This document shows positions 12,241 to 24,522 of a DNA stretch of 64,000 nucleotides, one piece after another. Within the stretch, counting starts at the first letter, position 1; every line of letters starts with the position of its first letter. A program made the translations under genes and the position numbers. Below the pieces are notes generated by a model that saw nothing but the letters and a program-made list of their open reading frames with translations, did no database searches and was not told where the DNA came from. The stretch lies in NCBI GenBank assembly GCA_037349105.1, contig JAYJMM010000038.1, positions 1,550,001-1,614,000 of the forward strand, written 5' to 3'. Origin of the DNA: Limnomonas spitsbergensis. Lineage: Eukaryota > Chlorophyta > Chlorophyceae > Chlamydomonadales.

Positions 12241-15200
12241 ATGACCACTGCACGCTTCAAACTTCTTCTCGGGCTCTTTAGAGCCGGCCCAGGGGCAAGG
12301 TCATTGAGCACCGCCCCGCCGCTCGATGTGTCGGGCCACATAGCGTCCACCTCAGTCCAACTGCCTGGCCGAAAATCGTCACCCGTCGCGGGAAGATGCT
12401 TTCCTGATGTATGCGCGAGCAGCAGCAGCAGCAGCATTAGCTTCGGCAGCTGCCAGCCCCGCGAGCGTCGATACATGCTCCCGTCGCGCTGGCTCTCTTC
12501 CGCCATCGAACATGGCCCAGAGCCGCTTAATGCCGGCAGCCCTTCATGTTGGAGCTGCAACCACCGCTTTAAAAAGGGAGGCGTTGTGTGCACTGGATGC
12601 GAGAAGATCCAGCCCTTGGACTCGAGCCTTAACTACTTTGAGATACTTGGCATGTGAGTCATACATGTCTTAGCGTGCAGTTTCCTAGCCAGACCATCAT
12701 CTTCCCATCTCGTCTAGGCCTGCACATTTATAAGTATAACCGTTTAACGGACAGGCAGACACACGTTCATGGCAAACTTGGTTTTCAAACTCTACGGTCA
12801 TGCCCATGTTATGCATGGTGTTGCATGGCTCACCACTGGTACTGTCTACGGGCCAGGGACTTTTTAGTGGTACCTAAATACGAGTTGTAGGCAAACAACT
12901 AATTCGGCGAAGCGCAGTAGCGCGGTAACGAAAAACGATGAAATCAATTAGGATTGGTAAAATTTAGGCGCCCGCGGCGACTTCTTCACCAAGAACTCCT
13001 TCTGAACTCCCTGCTTCTGGTAACCACATTAATTCCGAATGTCATTAGGAAATCTCTTGCTAGGGCCTTGAACCCTGTCATGCGAGAATAGAATGAACCA
13101 TTTCGAGATGTTGGTATGTCTCATATTGTTTGTCTCTTGTCTAGGAAGCCACTCACCAGTGTTCAGTGCATGCAAGTACAATTCAGTGCATCCATTTATT
13201 GCATTCAAGCTGCAATTCAGCTGCGGCCCGGCCAGTAGCTGTGGGTTCCTGATGCAACATGTCCAGCTGCCTGGGGCTGACGTCGTTCGGTCACGGCTCG
13301 GTCTCAATTGGCCCGGTGTTGGCCGTCCGGCACCCCCCCAGTATGGTCTATGGCCAAAATAGCCTTGGATGGCTGTGTGGGCTAGGAAGCTCTGTAGTAA
13401 GAATGACACATGGTTGGTGTCCCTCCCACCTGCATGGGATAAAATCGCTCCCTGATGTATCCCACATATTTTTCTCTCCATTATTGCGGTTCTTATTGCT
13501 ATTGGATCCCAGATGGGCCTGGGCTGCGCTCCTGCCATGCCGAGAACCACCCCTGATGCACTGTCGCTGCGCTTGCCCAGTTAGGTGGCAGACATCCAGT
13601 TGGCAGCACTGCCTAACTGTCAGGACATGCTGACGGTATTACTGTTTCCCTGTTTGGACACCTCACGCTGCATCTTACATTGCAAACATTTGTATAGCAC
13701 ACGCTTTATCCTGTCCTGTGTTAGTGCAAAGCTTTTCTGTGCCTTCTGTGCCCTGAATGCCTGCCGACTGATCAGTGCCTGAGTAGCTGTCATGGCAACA
13801 ACCCTGCAGATCTGCACCTTACTGTAGTGCCCCCTGTGATTTTTCGGCCCACTCTGCAGGCCAAGCATGAAGTACGACATTGACCTGGCGCTGCTGGACA
13901 AGCGGTACAAGCGGCTTCAATGGCAGGTCCACCCCGACAGGCTGGCGAGCCGCGATGAGGTGGAGCGGGACTTCTCAGCGCATTCAGTCATGCACATCAA
14001 CATGGCGTACAGTGTGCTGAAGAATCCGCTGTCTCGGGCAAACTACCTTGTGGGTGTGTGGGCTGTGATGACCCATGAGGGGGAAAGCGGTACGGAAATT
14101 AATTTTGTTTGAATAAAAGTGTGTCAATTGGTAGGTGGCCTGGAACTGTTTCTTTGACAGCTGGGTGTACGTTGTCCTGTTATTTGGGCAGGATGGATAT
14201 TTTGGTTGGTTTTAAGTGTCATGTAGAGCATAGGTACGGTATTAAAACCCTGGTGAATCGAGTGTGCTTCAGTTATGATCATCAGCTGGAAGGGATCATT
14301 CTTAATTGAAGATTGTCAGTTACAATTCATTTGTGTCATGGCCTAGGGCTGTGGGGTCTGGTTCAGCAAGCCCTGCTGCTTGGGCCACCGGACGTAGGAC
14401 AATCGTGACGACGTCGCCAGCGGCCTACTGGAGGTGGCTGGCCAGCGGCCTACTGAAGGTGGTTTGGTGTCCACTTAATAAACACAGATATCCATGCCTC
14501 CTTCTGCACGTACCATGTGGACTTCATGGTCAACAAAAACTTGAGAATATAGACGCAAATATCGGGTGCGACATCAGCCGCGTGTGTCATGGTTTCCGCA
14601 ACCGGGCGCTACATCTTTTACTGCGGGTCTGTTTATTTCTTGTACCGGTGCCCCCCTCACAGTTTTACAAGTTGGGACTTTCTCCTCAATGCGCAGTTAG
14701 CTGAGAGGGGCGTCGTTAGCGAAGAGGGTGCCGAGTCCACCACGATATCGGATCCAGAGTTCTTGATGGAGGTGAGCGGCAGGTCAAAGACAGTTACGGG
14801 GATGGGTTGGAAAACCGGAATGTGCTATATTGTGATGCATTGCGAGCATCTGTGGGGCATGCTCCCCAGACACAGCCTTTAGAGGTGAAGGCGGGTCCAG
14901 AGAGTGCATGTTCATGGTGAGCAGGGATGTAGACAGGTCGAACGAGTGCCTGGGGTAGGAGGAGGGACATATTTCTCACTGGAGAGGCCGTGAATATATT
15001 ATGTGGCCATGACTGTCCAGTGTTGAGCGGTAACGTATGAGTGTGTAAACCCCGCTAGAATGACGGTATCCGTTCGATGGGGGACCTGCGCTTGCGTCCA
15101 AGGCTGCTGACCTTTCAGAATGGTATCAGGCGATCATGCACTAGCCTGGGCAAACAGATGTACTCCAATAGGGATGTACCTGCGTATGTTTTCTTTTTAT

Positions 15201-15611
15201 GCATAGTACACTGGAATTTGGAAGCAATATGGATTTTTCTGAAAGGATGTCTCTGACCCTGCTTGGCACACCGGATGCGCAAAACAGCTCGCCCTGGCGC
15301 GTCACTTTGCATGTGGTTTCAAAGGCTTCTTGACTGAGTATTTACTGAAAACCTGACGCTTAGTTGGCATGCTTCTTGCTTTTAAACGGTAGGTCATGGA
15401 GGCTCGTGAGGAGGTTGAGGATACGGAGGATCCTGCCAAGCTGCAACTCATGGTGGCGGCCAACCGGGAGCAGCAGGCAGCCCTAGTGCAACGGCTGTGC
15501 CGGGCATTTGAGTCGCCAAGTGGGAGTGGGGAGGCCATGGAGCTGACCTGTCGGCTGTCCTACCTGGCCAGGCTGGAGGAGGCGATTGTGGAGAAGCTGC
15601 CCACTGCGTGA
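12241..15611 (+). CDS. HSCB: Mitochondrial iron-sulfur cluster co-chaperone HscB (Jac1 type)
   Basis: Four exons (12241-12653, 13860-14049, 14697-14771, 15393-15611) encode 298 aa. HscB is a J-protein that brings the scaffold ISCU to its Hsp70 and stimulates ATP hydrolysis for Fe-S transfer. Residues 1-30 are rich in Arg, Ser and Ala with no acidic residue before D29, fitting a mitochondrial transit peptide. A zinc-finger pair C103-x2-C106 and C117-x2-C120 precedes the J-domain, as in animal and plant HscB. The J-domain carries the essential HPD at 162-164 ('LQWQVHPDRLASR'). The C-terminal domain has the hallmark 'DPEFLMEVMEAREEVED', which binds the scaffold. The exon 3-4 junction falls inside that motif and restores it exactly, which supports the splice model. 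Confidence 0.93.
12654..13859 (+). other. HscB intron 1 (1.2 kb)
   Basis: GTGAGT donor at 12654 and CTCTGCAG acceptor at 13852-13859. Several open frames inside lack any recognisable domain or splice support and I treat them as chance. No repeat family seen elsewhere in the window was noted. Confidence 0.7.
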
Positions 15612-17700
15612 TGGGTGGGACCGAGAGCTTCAATTGTGCGCCACGAACAGTTGTTGGGCCATGTATCTTCTTATACCAGACTTCAAGAAGCTGTGGACAA
15701 GTTGAATCGCATTGAAATTGGACTTGTGACTTGCATACATTTTTTGAATTGTTGGAGAACGTACGAAGACTGGACAGTGAGATGCAGTGATCATGAGCGC
15801 TAGATAACCTATGAACACTATAGAGTGTGCAGTTTTCATGAGCATTGGAGAAGCTGAGTGACCGACCTTCAGCCCTTCTTTCAGTCCTGGGCTAGACGGA
15901 TGTTTGTAGGGTGAAGTCCATCTGCCCTTCTTATTCCAGGCAAGGCTGCTGATATATCAGTACATACACAGCACTGCAATCACTGCAATCATTGCAGAAG
16001 TCTGTAATGGTAGTGACGGACAGCCTTTGTCTGCTTGTCTCTAGCACAAGTGCCTGGACACCTGCCTCATACACAAACTACACCAAACCTACATGCACAT
16101 CCGGGTGTTGCACATCACCACATTTCTGGATTGGGATCACACACTGAACGCAATCAAACCAGCTCTGACAATCGGGGTTTTGAGACGGCTACATGCATGC
16201 ATCGGGACTGTAGGAATACCTAGCTAGCCTTGCTTATCTTGTGACTTGCGTGTTCTGGTCTTCTGGTGACATGCTCAGTCAGTCGGGTTTTCGGCAAAGC
16301 CCCCCCGGGCGGCCGAAGGTCGCGGGGGCGAAGCCCCCAGAGTCACCCCGTATCCGTCCCGGTATCCGTCTGTCATTCAGTCAGGCCGTATCCCGGTATC
16401 CATCTGTCAGTCAGTCAGGCCATCCGTCCGTCAGCCCGATGTTTCTGGAACGTCCCGGAAACTTTATGCGCTACAGCGCAAATCAACCGGCTGTATTTAT
16501 TAAGGTTATTCCTGCCAGACCTCAAAGGCCGTGGTGCAGAAATGAGAAACTCAGCTACCAAGGCTGGATCTCACAGCGGATGACGTAAGGTGTCGTCACG
16601 CTGTCCCCTGGTGTCACGCGACAGGCCGACAGCTGTGGCTTCGCTTCTGTCTGCGCAATCCGAAACACATCATTAAAAACACGCACGTAGCCAGTGATAG
16701 AGTTGTGACAACTATTTTGAAATCCTGCAACATGGCGAGGGGGTTTGCATGGGGTCCAGGTGACACCGTGCGCACCTCGCTGCGCTGCCCTCTGAAAAGT
16801 CACATACCCGACTGCTCTGCCGTTTTTGTGCTGCGCGGCAGCACCTCTGACTAATTTTCATTAGGGGGCGAGGCCCTCTTGCCTTACGCTAGCGTTTGAA
16901 ATCGGTGTGTCGCGTGAATAATAAGTGGATCAGAAAGTGCACGGTATGGCGAAACAGGCAATGTTCACTCAGTCGAGCGGCGCTGGGCTGCCACCTAGCC
17001 CCATCTTTAGAAATGTAGATAGTCATGACAGTGATGCCGGGAATCATGATTACATGAGAGGCCAAGTGAGGGTGAGTCTATTTAAATGTCAGAATGCGCC
17101 AGCATTTTAGTAATCCTGTCTGACCTGCAACTACAACCTCACGTGGCGGCTGCAGCCTGTTGCCGTGGGTGTACATTGCTTCCGGCTATAAAATGTAGGG
17201 TTCAGGGTCAGAAATCCCATCGCTCTGATGGCAACATCGAGCACGACTCTGACTCGAAAACCGCCTCAATCAATCGGCACGTGTAACAATTGTGCACGTT
17301 GTAGGCGTTTGATATTTCTTCTCGTGTCCCACGTGAGCGGCTTGAAAGGCAACCTTGCTTTGGGCCCAGCCAAGGTTCAGGAACACGAGGCAATGATCGG
17401 AGGAGCTTGCGCAAGGTGAGAAGGAGAATTATCGAACGAGGACGAATATTCCAGCATCAGGCATACTCCACATCCAATCTGTCGGTCCTGACGCTCAGAT
17501 GTATATGAAATCAGGGCAGATTGTTTTCTCTCACAAGACTCCTTCGTCAATGCAGGAGGAAACGAATGCTTTCGGGGCCTAGATGCGCGTCCTGCCTGTT
17601 CCGTCACATTTGACGGACATTTGGAGCTGTATTGCATTTCGACGGTGGACACAGCGAAGAGACACCTCACTCCCCTTTCATCCACAAAGGAGGTGTGGCC
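15612..17700. other. Intergenic region between HscB and the AP2-like gene
   Basis: Contains short imperfect CAGTCAGT and GTATCC repeats at 16270-16440, a GC-rich hairpin (GGGGGCGAAGCCCCC) at about 16323-16340, and the first copy of the 340-bp dispersed repeat. No gene is supported. The last few hundred bases should be the promoter and 5' UTR of the downstream gene. Confidence 0.5.
16514..16852. repeat. 340-bp dispersed repeat, copy 1
   Basis: Nearly identical to 21172-21510 in the same orientation. Shared blocks include 'GAGAAACTCAGCTACCAAGG', 'CCTGGTGTCACGCGACAGGC', 'TGTGACAACTATTTTGAAAT' and 'CTGCTCTGCCGTTTTT'. The edges are clean but no long terminal inverted repeats or target duplication are evident. 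It probably belongs to a short non-autonomous transposon family. Confidence 0.85.
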
Positions 17701-20510
17701 ATGGCATCCCAAGATCGCGCCCAGCGCGCAGAATTCTTGAACATGCTACCTCGGCACTGCCCTAGTGCCAATGCGCCCTTGCTGCAGCAGCAAGGCATGC
17801 GGCAGCGAGCCAATGGTTTGTGGAAGGTATCTCTGCGGCACCCCATCACCGGTCAGAAGCTTGTTCTGGGTTCTTACGCCTCCACAGCCGAGGTGAGCCG
17901 AGGTGCCGAAAGCCCGGGCCATGGCACATCGTCTCCCGCTGCACGCGCCCACCGTTAACCCCAGCCTTCCATAACATTTGCACTCCCGTCTACCTCGTCC
18001 GCAGGCTGCCTCAATACGCGATCGTGCGCTGCAACAAATCGCGGATGAGTACTCGAGACACTCGGCAGCTGCCGGGTTCACCCCACAGCATAATGCAGTC
18101 CAGCAGTAAGTCCCATGGCCACCCCTGCAGTACTCTCCCACTTGAACACCCTCTACCCAGCTGCCCTGGTGATGGGAGCTTGACCCTTGCATGTGTCCCA
18201 TCCACAGGATCCCTGCTGCACCCGTGCGCCCACCAGAGCTGGCAAATGCCGGCAACATCCGCCCCAGCCGAAACAGCATGCATGACGCTGCACTGCATGG
18301 CTTGGGTGGTGGTAACCCGCCCCAGCAGTGGATGCCCATGCACCCGCAGCAAAGCTGGGCAAGCTGCCCGCATCTGCATCACGCTGCTCCCCGTCTTGAC
18401 CGCAAGAGAAGGAGCCATGGGGATAACCGCTCGGAAGATCCTATACGAGCTGACCGCGCCTACCGGGACCAATCGCCCCCTCTGCGCACGCTCGGCGTGG
18501 GAGCCGAGCCTGGCAGCCGAGTTGTGGGCGCAGCCCCTTGGCAGTCAAACCAAGCTGAATGGCAGCTGCATCCAGCGGCTGCACACTGCGCCCAGGCAGC
18601 CTGTCCACCCACCACGACAAGCACTGTAGCCTCTCATCCCTCTCGCTGGGTCCCCCCAAGCGGATGGGCGGGGGAACAGCCGCCATGCCCCAGGTTGAAG
18701 GAGGGCACGCCTGGTAGCATGTCATCACCTCAAGGGGTGGCGCCCCGCATGGCCCCCAGCAGCAGTGTGTGTAACAGCGCTCAGAGCAGCTGCGACGCTC
18801 CAGCCTATCCCCGCAACGGAGAGGTGAGAGGGGCCCTTACAGGGCACTGTCCTGCATGTTGTGCATGAGAGTATGCAGCCTTTGTCTTGAATATGCGCAC
18901 GCTGAACAGGATGCTTCATCTCTGGTTAGTCTATGTGCACATGACAATTTGTCCCTGATGAGCTTGATAATGTAGAGCAGGCCAGGGCGAAGCGAGCTCG
19001 GCAGCGCCGGTCAGCGACGCCGTCTCTGCTTCCCCTTTTGCCTTCAGTGTGTATGTGTGTGTGTGTGTGTGTGCCCTCTGTTGCCTCTGACACCGGCAGT
19101 TTCCTCGTCCTTCTTGTTCGCTTCACCTGCTCCCCCGTTCAAGAACGTATGCCTCTGTGCCCCTGGCAGGTGCGGTTCCGCGCGCGAGATGCTGCCTCCT
19201 CCCCATCCCTGCTCAGTGGGCCAGCGGGGACAGGGCGTGGCTGTAGCACAGAAGACCTGGCAGGCCAGCCCTCGTACCCTAGCTCTCTCCAGGCCTCGCA
19301 GCACTCGTCGCAGCAAGAAGCCCACCTCCGGTTTGGCTCTCAACTCTCGGACACGCCGTCGGCAGCATGGCAGCAGCGACAGCACCAGCAGCGGCAGCCG
19401 TTCCCATGTGGACCAATGGAAGAGCATGCGCAGTACTATCAGCAGCACCCGCTGCAGGTCCAGCAGCAGCCTTTGCCAGCAGGACATCAGGACGACCATG
19501 CGCATCATTATCATCAGCACCCGCCCCCGGCGCCGCAGGAACAGCAGCAGGCAGCCCCCGCACTGCCGACGCAGCAGCTGCCGGCCAGGAAAAAAAAGAA
19601 AGCCACGCAGGTGCCATCGGCCTGCCCGCCATACCTTCCGCGACACCCAACCTCGTCCTCTGAGGGGCAGCCTGGATGCTCATACCCGTACCCTGGCTAT
19701 GGGTTTGCCCCACCGCCCTTCATGCACCCGCCATACATGCACCCGGGCTTCGTGCCGCTGCCGCCTCCCGTCAAGAAAAAGAAGCTTCACAAGCGCAGGC
19801 AAGCAGCAGCGGGCCCAGCTGTAGACCTTGCTGGCCACGTCGCTGCACTGAACTTTGCGCCACCGGATGCAGATTGCGGTGCCGCTGGCCTCGGGCCTGC
19901 CGAGGGCGCTATGGATCCCTTGGCTGCTGCAATGGCTGAGGTGCTCACTGCCGCGGCTGCGCGGGCCGCATTGCCACAAACATCTGCTGCTCTGCTGCCA
20001 CTGCCAACCGATGAGGAAAGAAGCTACCGGGTCAGCCTCCCGGCTGTGCCCACTTTGAGCTCCCTGCCCGGGGGACTGAGCGGCCTGGATGAACGCGACC
20101 TCGTCATGTTCATGACGGAGTGCATGAGGTTCCGCGAGAAGAACAGCAGGGCACCGAGCGTGGAGCCCCTGGCCGTGAGCGAGGTCAGCTGTGATGTCGA
20201 GTCGGAAGCGGGTGCACCATCGGAGGCAGGGGCAAGCACAAGGCCAACAGATGCAGCGAATGAGACGCCTGATGTCGGGGAGTGTAATCTGGACTGGACG
20301 CAGATTGACTCAGCCCTGTTGGGGGACAGATTGTTGCTCGCGGAGGATCCGGTTGCGGGGCCCCCGGATCTCCCGACTGGCCAGGAGCAGGGCCTGTGCA
20401 ATACTACTGGTGCAGCGCTTGCAGAGGCGGCGGGGGCAGCTTTTGACCTCTCTGGTCTCGCCTTTCTGGATGGTGATGGTGATGAACTGTTTGAGTGCAT
20501 TGGATTTTGA
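17701..20510 (+). CDS. Divergent AP2/ERF-like DNA-binding protein
   Basis: Five exons fit (17701-17892, 18005-18105, 18208-18823, 18981-19046, 19170-20510), giving 771 aa. ATG 17701 sits in a good Kozak context (GCCATGG). Residues ~36-85 read 'GLWKVSLRHPITGQKLVLGS' then 'YASTAEAASIRDRALQQIAD'. This follows the AP2 pattern of W, basic strands, LGxYxTxxEAA and a helix with D-x-A. The usual YRGVR start is weak, so the family call is tentative. Exon 4 encodes a basic AKRARQRR stretch and exon 5 two lysine runs (KKKK), all possible nuclear signals. The rest is Gln-, His-, Pro- and Tyr-rich, ending in an acidic hydrophobic tail 'FDLSGLAFLDGDGDELFECI' that resembles an activation domain. A 15-nt exon (18912-18926) would also fit in phase. 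Probably a nuclear regulator; target unknown. Confidence 0.5.
19046..19075 (+). repeat. (GT)n microsatellite at a splice donor
   Basis: A GTGTGTATGTGTGTG run begins exactly at the proposed donor of intron 4 in the AP2-like gene, so several GT dinucleotides could serve as donor. Confidence 0.75.
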
Positions 20511-21629
20511 TGCCATCTCTGGAGAGGTCCTTTGTCAAGGGGCTTGGCCAGGTTATTTTTCTTGTTGGACTTAGGCTTTGTTTCCATTTGTTTCAAAGCC
20601 TGCTTGGATCTTGTCCCATATTTTCGTTCACGTGGTCATAAAGTGTTGTTGTGAAAGAGGTGTCGCGATTCAGCATCCAAAATAACTCCACACCGCAGGC
20701 TCTTCTCTGCAAAATATTATGTGCTGAGCAAAATGCTTAAGGCGATAAGCGATTTTACCTGACCCTATTTGTGATGACTACCTCAACAAAATGACCGTAA
20801 CCTTGCTTGATCTATCTCCACATTCATATCTTCGGCATCACTTTAAGTGGTGTCTTCAATCCTTGCAGTTTTCGAGAATTTAGTCACGTGTTTTCTTGCA
20901 TGTGTAGTTTGGCAAGCTCTAGACTTTTTAGTCACTGCAGCCCATAAGAATCAATTCACGATGCATCCCCGTCAGTGGTTGCGAAGTCTTTATCTGCGAA
21001 CACCTTTTTTTTGTGATATGGCCTCATTGGCATTATGTACCTTAACATCAGTGTATTCGAAATGTAACATGCTCAGGGCCTCAACACTTCTGCAGTTCAC
21101 CCTAGCGACTGCGTCCTTGACATCCTAGCTGCCTGTTTAAAAAAAAACCCACCTGCCATCCTGTAATCAGGCAGACCTCAAAGGCCAAGGTGCAGAAATG
21201 AGAAACTCAGCTACCAAGGCTGGATCTCACAGCGGATGACGTAAGGTGTGGTCACGCTGTCCCCTGGTGTCACGCGACAGGCCGACAGCTGTGGCTTCGC
21301 TTCTCTATGCGCAATTCGATACGCATCATTAAAAACCCGCACTTAGCCAGCAATAGAGTTGTGACAACTATTTTGAAATCCTGCAACATGGCGAGGGGGG
21401 TTGCATGAGGTCCAGGTGACCCCGTCCGCACCTGGCTGCGCATGAACTCTGAAAAGTCACATACCCGACTGCTCTGCCGTTTTTTGTGCTGCGCAGCAGC
21501 ACCTCTGATGACTTGTCCCCTCTAACACCTTCCCTGACAGAAAATCCTCTCCAACAAACTAAATTAACTCAGCCAGCAGTTGGCCTCAGGGAAATGCTCA
21601 TAGCGTTAGTTGTTGCTGCCTGCTCCCCA
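20511..21629. other. Convergent 3' region between the AP2-like gene and the EF-hand gene
   Basis: Holds the 3' UTRs of two converging genes plus copy 2 of the 340-bp repeat. No additional exon is supported. Confidence 0.55.
21172..21510. repeat. 340-bp dispersed repeat, copy 2
   Basis: Same orientation as copy 1 at 16514-16852, with only scattered substitutions. It ends about 120 bp short of the stop codon of the minus-strand EF-hand gene, so it probably lies in that gene's 3' UTR. Confidence 0.85.
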
Positions 21630-24354
21630 TCACCCTTTCCACCAAAGCAGAAAGTCTCCGAAGGTGACCTTCCCCGCCTGCTCGGGGTCCAGCTGCGCAA
21701 TGGCTTGAGACAGCTGTGCTGCGCCCAGCGGCACTCCTAGGTCTTGCATCAACCCTGCAACCATTTTAGAGTGAGTGCCGAGATTCATTGACGTGGCAGC
21801 CAACACAGTCTGTGTGTGCAAAGTATGGCATGACGGCATATGCACCCAAGAGACACGACCAATCCATCACGAATAGGTACATAGGCAGGTAAATCTTATT
21901 AGATAGGTCCGCTGGTAGATATTAAGTAGGTAGGTAATTAGGTAGTTAGTTAGTAGGTAGGTTGGTAGGAAGTAGGTAGTAGTTAAATAGGTAGGCAGTA
22001 GTTAGGTGGGTAGTTATGCATGTAGTAAATCCGTGGGTAGGTAGGCAGCCATGCAGTTAGGTAAAGTGGTATGAGTATTAGATAGACCGTAGGCAAGCGG
22101 TCTCTCAGTATGAGGTGATGTAATAATTGTTCACCCCCCCCCACGAGGACTTGGCATGAAAGACACAGGGAAAGCCACTCATTCAGGAACACCATGCCCC
22201 TGTCAAAAGTCCTTGGCAGGTCCGAGGAAGCTGAAATGCGGTGCCTGCACCTCACCTTGGACATCTATTGCGGACACCTCTCCGGTGCCGTTGCGGTCAT
22301 ATACGGAGAAAGCTCGGGCCACGTCTTCCTCTGAGGGCTCTCCTGACTGAGGCGGAGTGACCGGGGCGGCCGGGGCCGAGACTTGTGTCTTCAATGGCTG
22401 ACGGCCGGAGCCGCTGAGCATGCATTGGGAGAGTGTGCAGAGCTTTGGACACCGGAAAGCACCGCTAAACACGGGTAAGGGGTCCAAACTGACAGCGTGG
22501 GACAACAAATGACGTGAGCGTTATGGAGTGCAGAAGAGTGGATTCAGCGGGCTTCCAGAGTGCTTCCTCGCTTCACATAGGCTGGCTGCTTCTTGCATGC
22601 AACATGCAACATGCAACATGAGTGTATGACTGCCATGCGCACATGTGCCGGCATGACTTGAGTCACAGAGACACAGACCAGTGTTTATTTTATAGTGTGC
22701 CAAGCCATCTTTGGCAGGTCGGTGGGTGGCCACCGTTGGGCCGGTGGGGACCAGCCTGCCGCCGGTGGCCCAAGCAGCAGGACATGCTTTTGTCTTAGAC
22801 GAGTCAGCCTCTAGCTGAGGATGAGGGTAACTGACATTGGTTGTTCATCGCCCAAACAGAGGCACATGCGATGCTTCAGGCGCCCGGGCTCAAGACCACA
22901 TCACTATCAGGCCAGCTCACCTTCCTCCCAAGGACAGCACGGCCTCTAACTGCTGGAACGCCTTCTTCTGTTCCGTCTGCTTGTTTCTCAGGCGGTTGAT
23001 GAGCTCCAGCTCAAGTTGTGCCTGCACCGAACAGTGCCAGTTTGAGGACATGCCAAACCACCTTTCAGGAGCTGACGGGCGGCGGCCACTCGCGCTCAGG
23101 GCCCATGATCATCAGCTGCGGTGTCAGAGGATGAAAGATGGCTGCGCTGGTACCTGTTTTAGTACCCCGAAATGCATGTGCAAGAGGGGTTCGACGGCAT
23201 GCACTGCTGGTGGGCAGCTGTCTCTGGGGTAGTAAACTAATCACACGTCACACTCTTGGAGATTGGTGGCATGGTGAGGGTTTATGGCCTATAGGGTTTA
23301 TCACGGTCTGGCTGTTTTTACCTCATGTTTCGTCAATGCCCCCAATAGTTGCCGGGTACAAGTTCCATGCCCCGCCTTGGCACCCAAGGGACTGATGAAT
23401 GTGGACAAAATTCCAATAGCTGTGGCGGGGCAGGCAGCCAGGCACTGGCAGGCTTCTTACCAGCTGCTCGATTTCACGCTCTTTCTGGGTTTTTGCGTCC
23501 ATCTCTTCTTTGAGCCTCCGCTCATACTCATCTTGGGCCTGATGGATGGAGGAGCAAGGGAGGCGCAAAAGGGTCAGCCATGCAACGCACAGCACTGGTA
23601 GCGTGGATCAGCTATTGCAGTTTGTATTTCAAGAGGAATCTTCGCGGTAATGCACCAGCATGGCCTTCAATGGTGGCCGGTGGGTAGAGGCTGTGAAATG
23701 AAGTGTTCATGCAGCATGGGCAGGACGCAGCTAGCTGGCAGGGCTCGTGGATGTGCGCTGCATGGGCGGGCTCTCCTCCAGACGCACCATTTGCAGGCGC
23801 GAGATTTTAAGCTGCTCCATCTTTCTCCGAGCGTCATCCTGCTGCTTGCGGATAACCTCCTTCTGTTCGAGCGCCTCCTTCCGGGATAGCAGCTTGCCCT
23901 CAGCCAACAACCGCTCAAATTCGACACGTTCCTCCTTCGTCTGCTGCACCACTGACACCTTCTCCGCGAAAATTTTGTTCTCTTGTTCTATCTTGTTTCG
24001 TAGTGCATCATCTTTCAATCGAGCGTTCTCGATCTTCTGTAGCTCTATGAGCTCCTGCAGCTGTTGCATGCGAAGCTCCTTTTCTTGCTTTACAAGCTCA
24101 TTGCGCTCTCTCAACCTAACGATCTCCTTGGCCTTCTTTTTCGTTTCCACAATACGCTTATCGGCCTTGTCCTCCTCCTTCTCGAGCTGCCTAACACGGT
24201 TGTAAAGTCGTAAGGCATCGTCCTCGGCAATTTTTCTCGCCCTCTTCTCCAGCAAAATATTTGTTGCCATTTCTGAGTACACGTCACCATCGTCTTCATC
24301 TCGCTGACTTTCGGCCCGTGAGCCGCTTGTTCGAGAGCCAGCATAAGCTGCCAT
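21630..24354 (-). CDS. Coiled-coil protein with C-terminal EF-hand pair
   Basis: Read on the minus strand, five exons join in phase: 24354-23788, 23538-23461, 23021-22921, 22413-22256 and 21754-21630, giving 342 aa. The start is the first ATG (GCCATGG context). Residues ~25-255 are an almost unbroken charged coiled coil rich in Lys, Glu, Arg and Gln ('LRERNELVKQEKELRMQQLQ'). After a Pro/Ala linker comes a canonical EF-hand loop 'DRNGTGEVSAID' (residues at calcium positions 1, 3 and 5, Gly at 6, though Asp rather than Glu at 12) and a degenerate partner 'DPEQAGKVTFGDF'. The pairing suggests a calcium-responsive structural protein, possibly of the flagellum or basal body. That role is inference and I do not recognise a named family. 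It is head-to-head with RNR2. Confidence 0.75.
21870..22060. repeat. (GGTA)n-like degenerate microsatellite
   Basis: GTAGGTAGGTAGTTAG-type repeats fill the last intron of the minus-strand EF-hand gene between exons 22413-22256 and 21754-21630. Confidence 0.9.
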
Positions 24355-24522
24355 GGCGCTTCGCTTTGCAATTATCAACTGAGTCAGCTTAGAGTTGTCG
24401 CCATCGGGCACAACCTTAGAAACTCACCCTGAGGGTTTGCACAGGCATTACGTCCACACACCACACATTCTGGCGGCTTATTGCAAACCAGCGCGTTTGT
24501 AGGCTCAATTCCCGACAAGGAT
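24355..24522. promoter_or_regulatory. Short divergent promoter region
   Basis: Only 168 bp separate the start codons of the minus-strand EF-hand gene and plus-strand RNR2, so both 5' UTRs and a shared core promoter must fit here unless non-coding first exons exist further away. No TATA box stands out. Confidence 0.5.

Noticed and set aside
13029..13550. Minus-strand frame inside HscB intron 1
   Set aside because: No family resemblance and no splice support.
18912..18926. 15-nt micro-exon (DASSL) in the AP2-like gene
   Set aside because: Phase and splice dinucleotides fit, but such a short match is expected by chance; mentioned only as possible.
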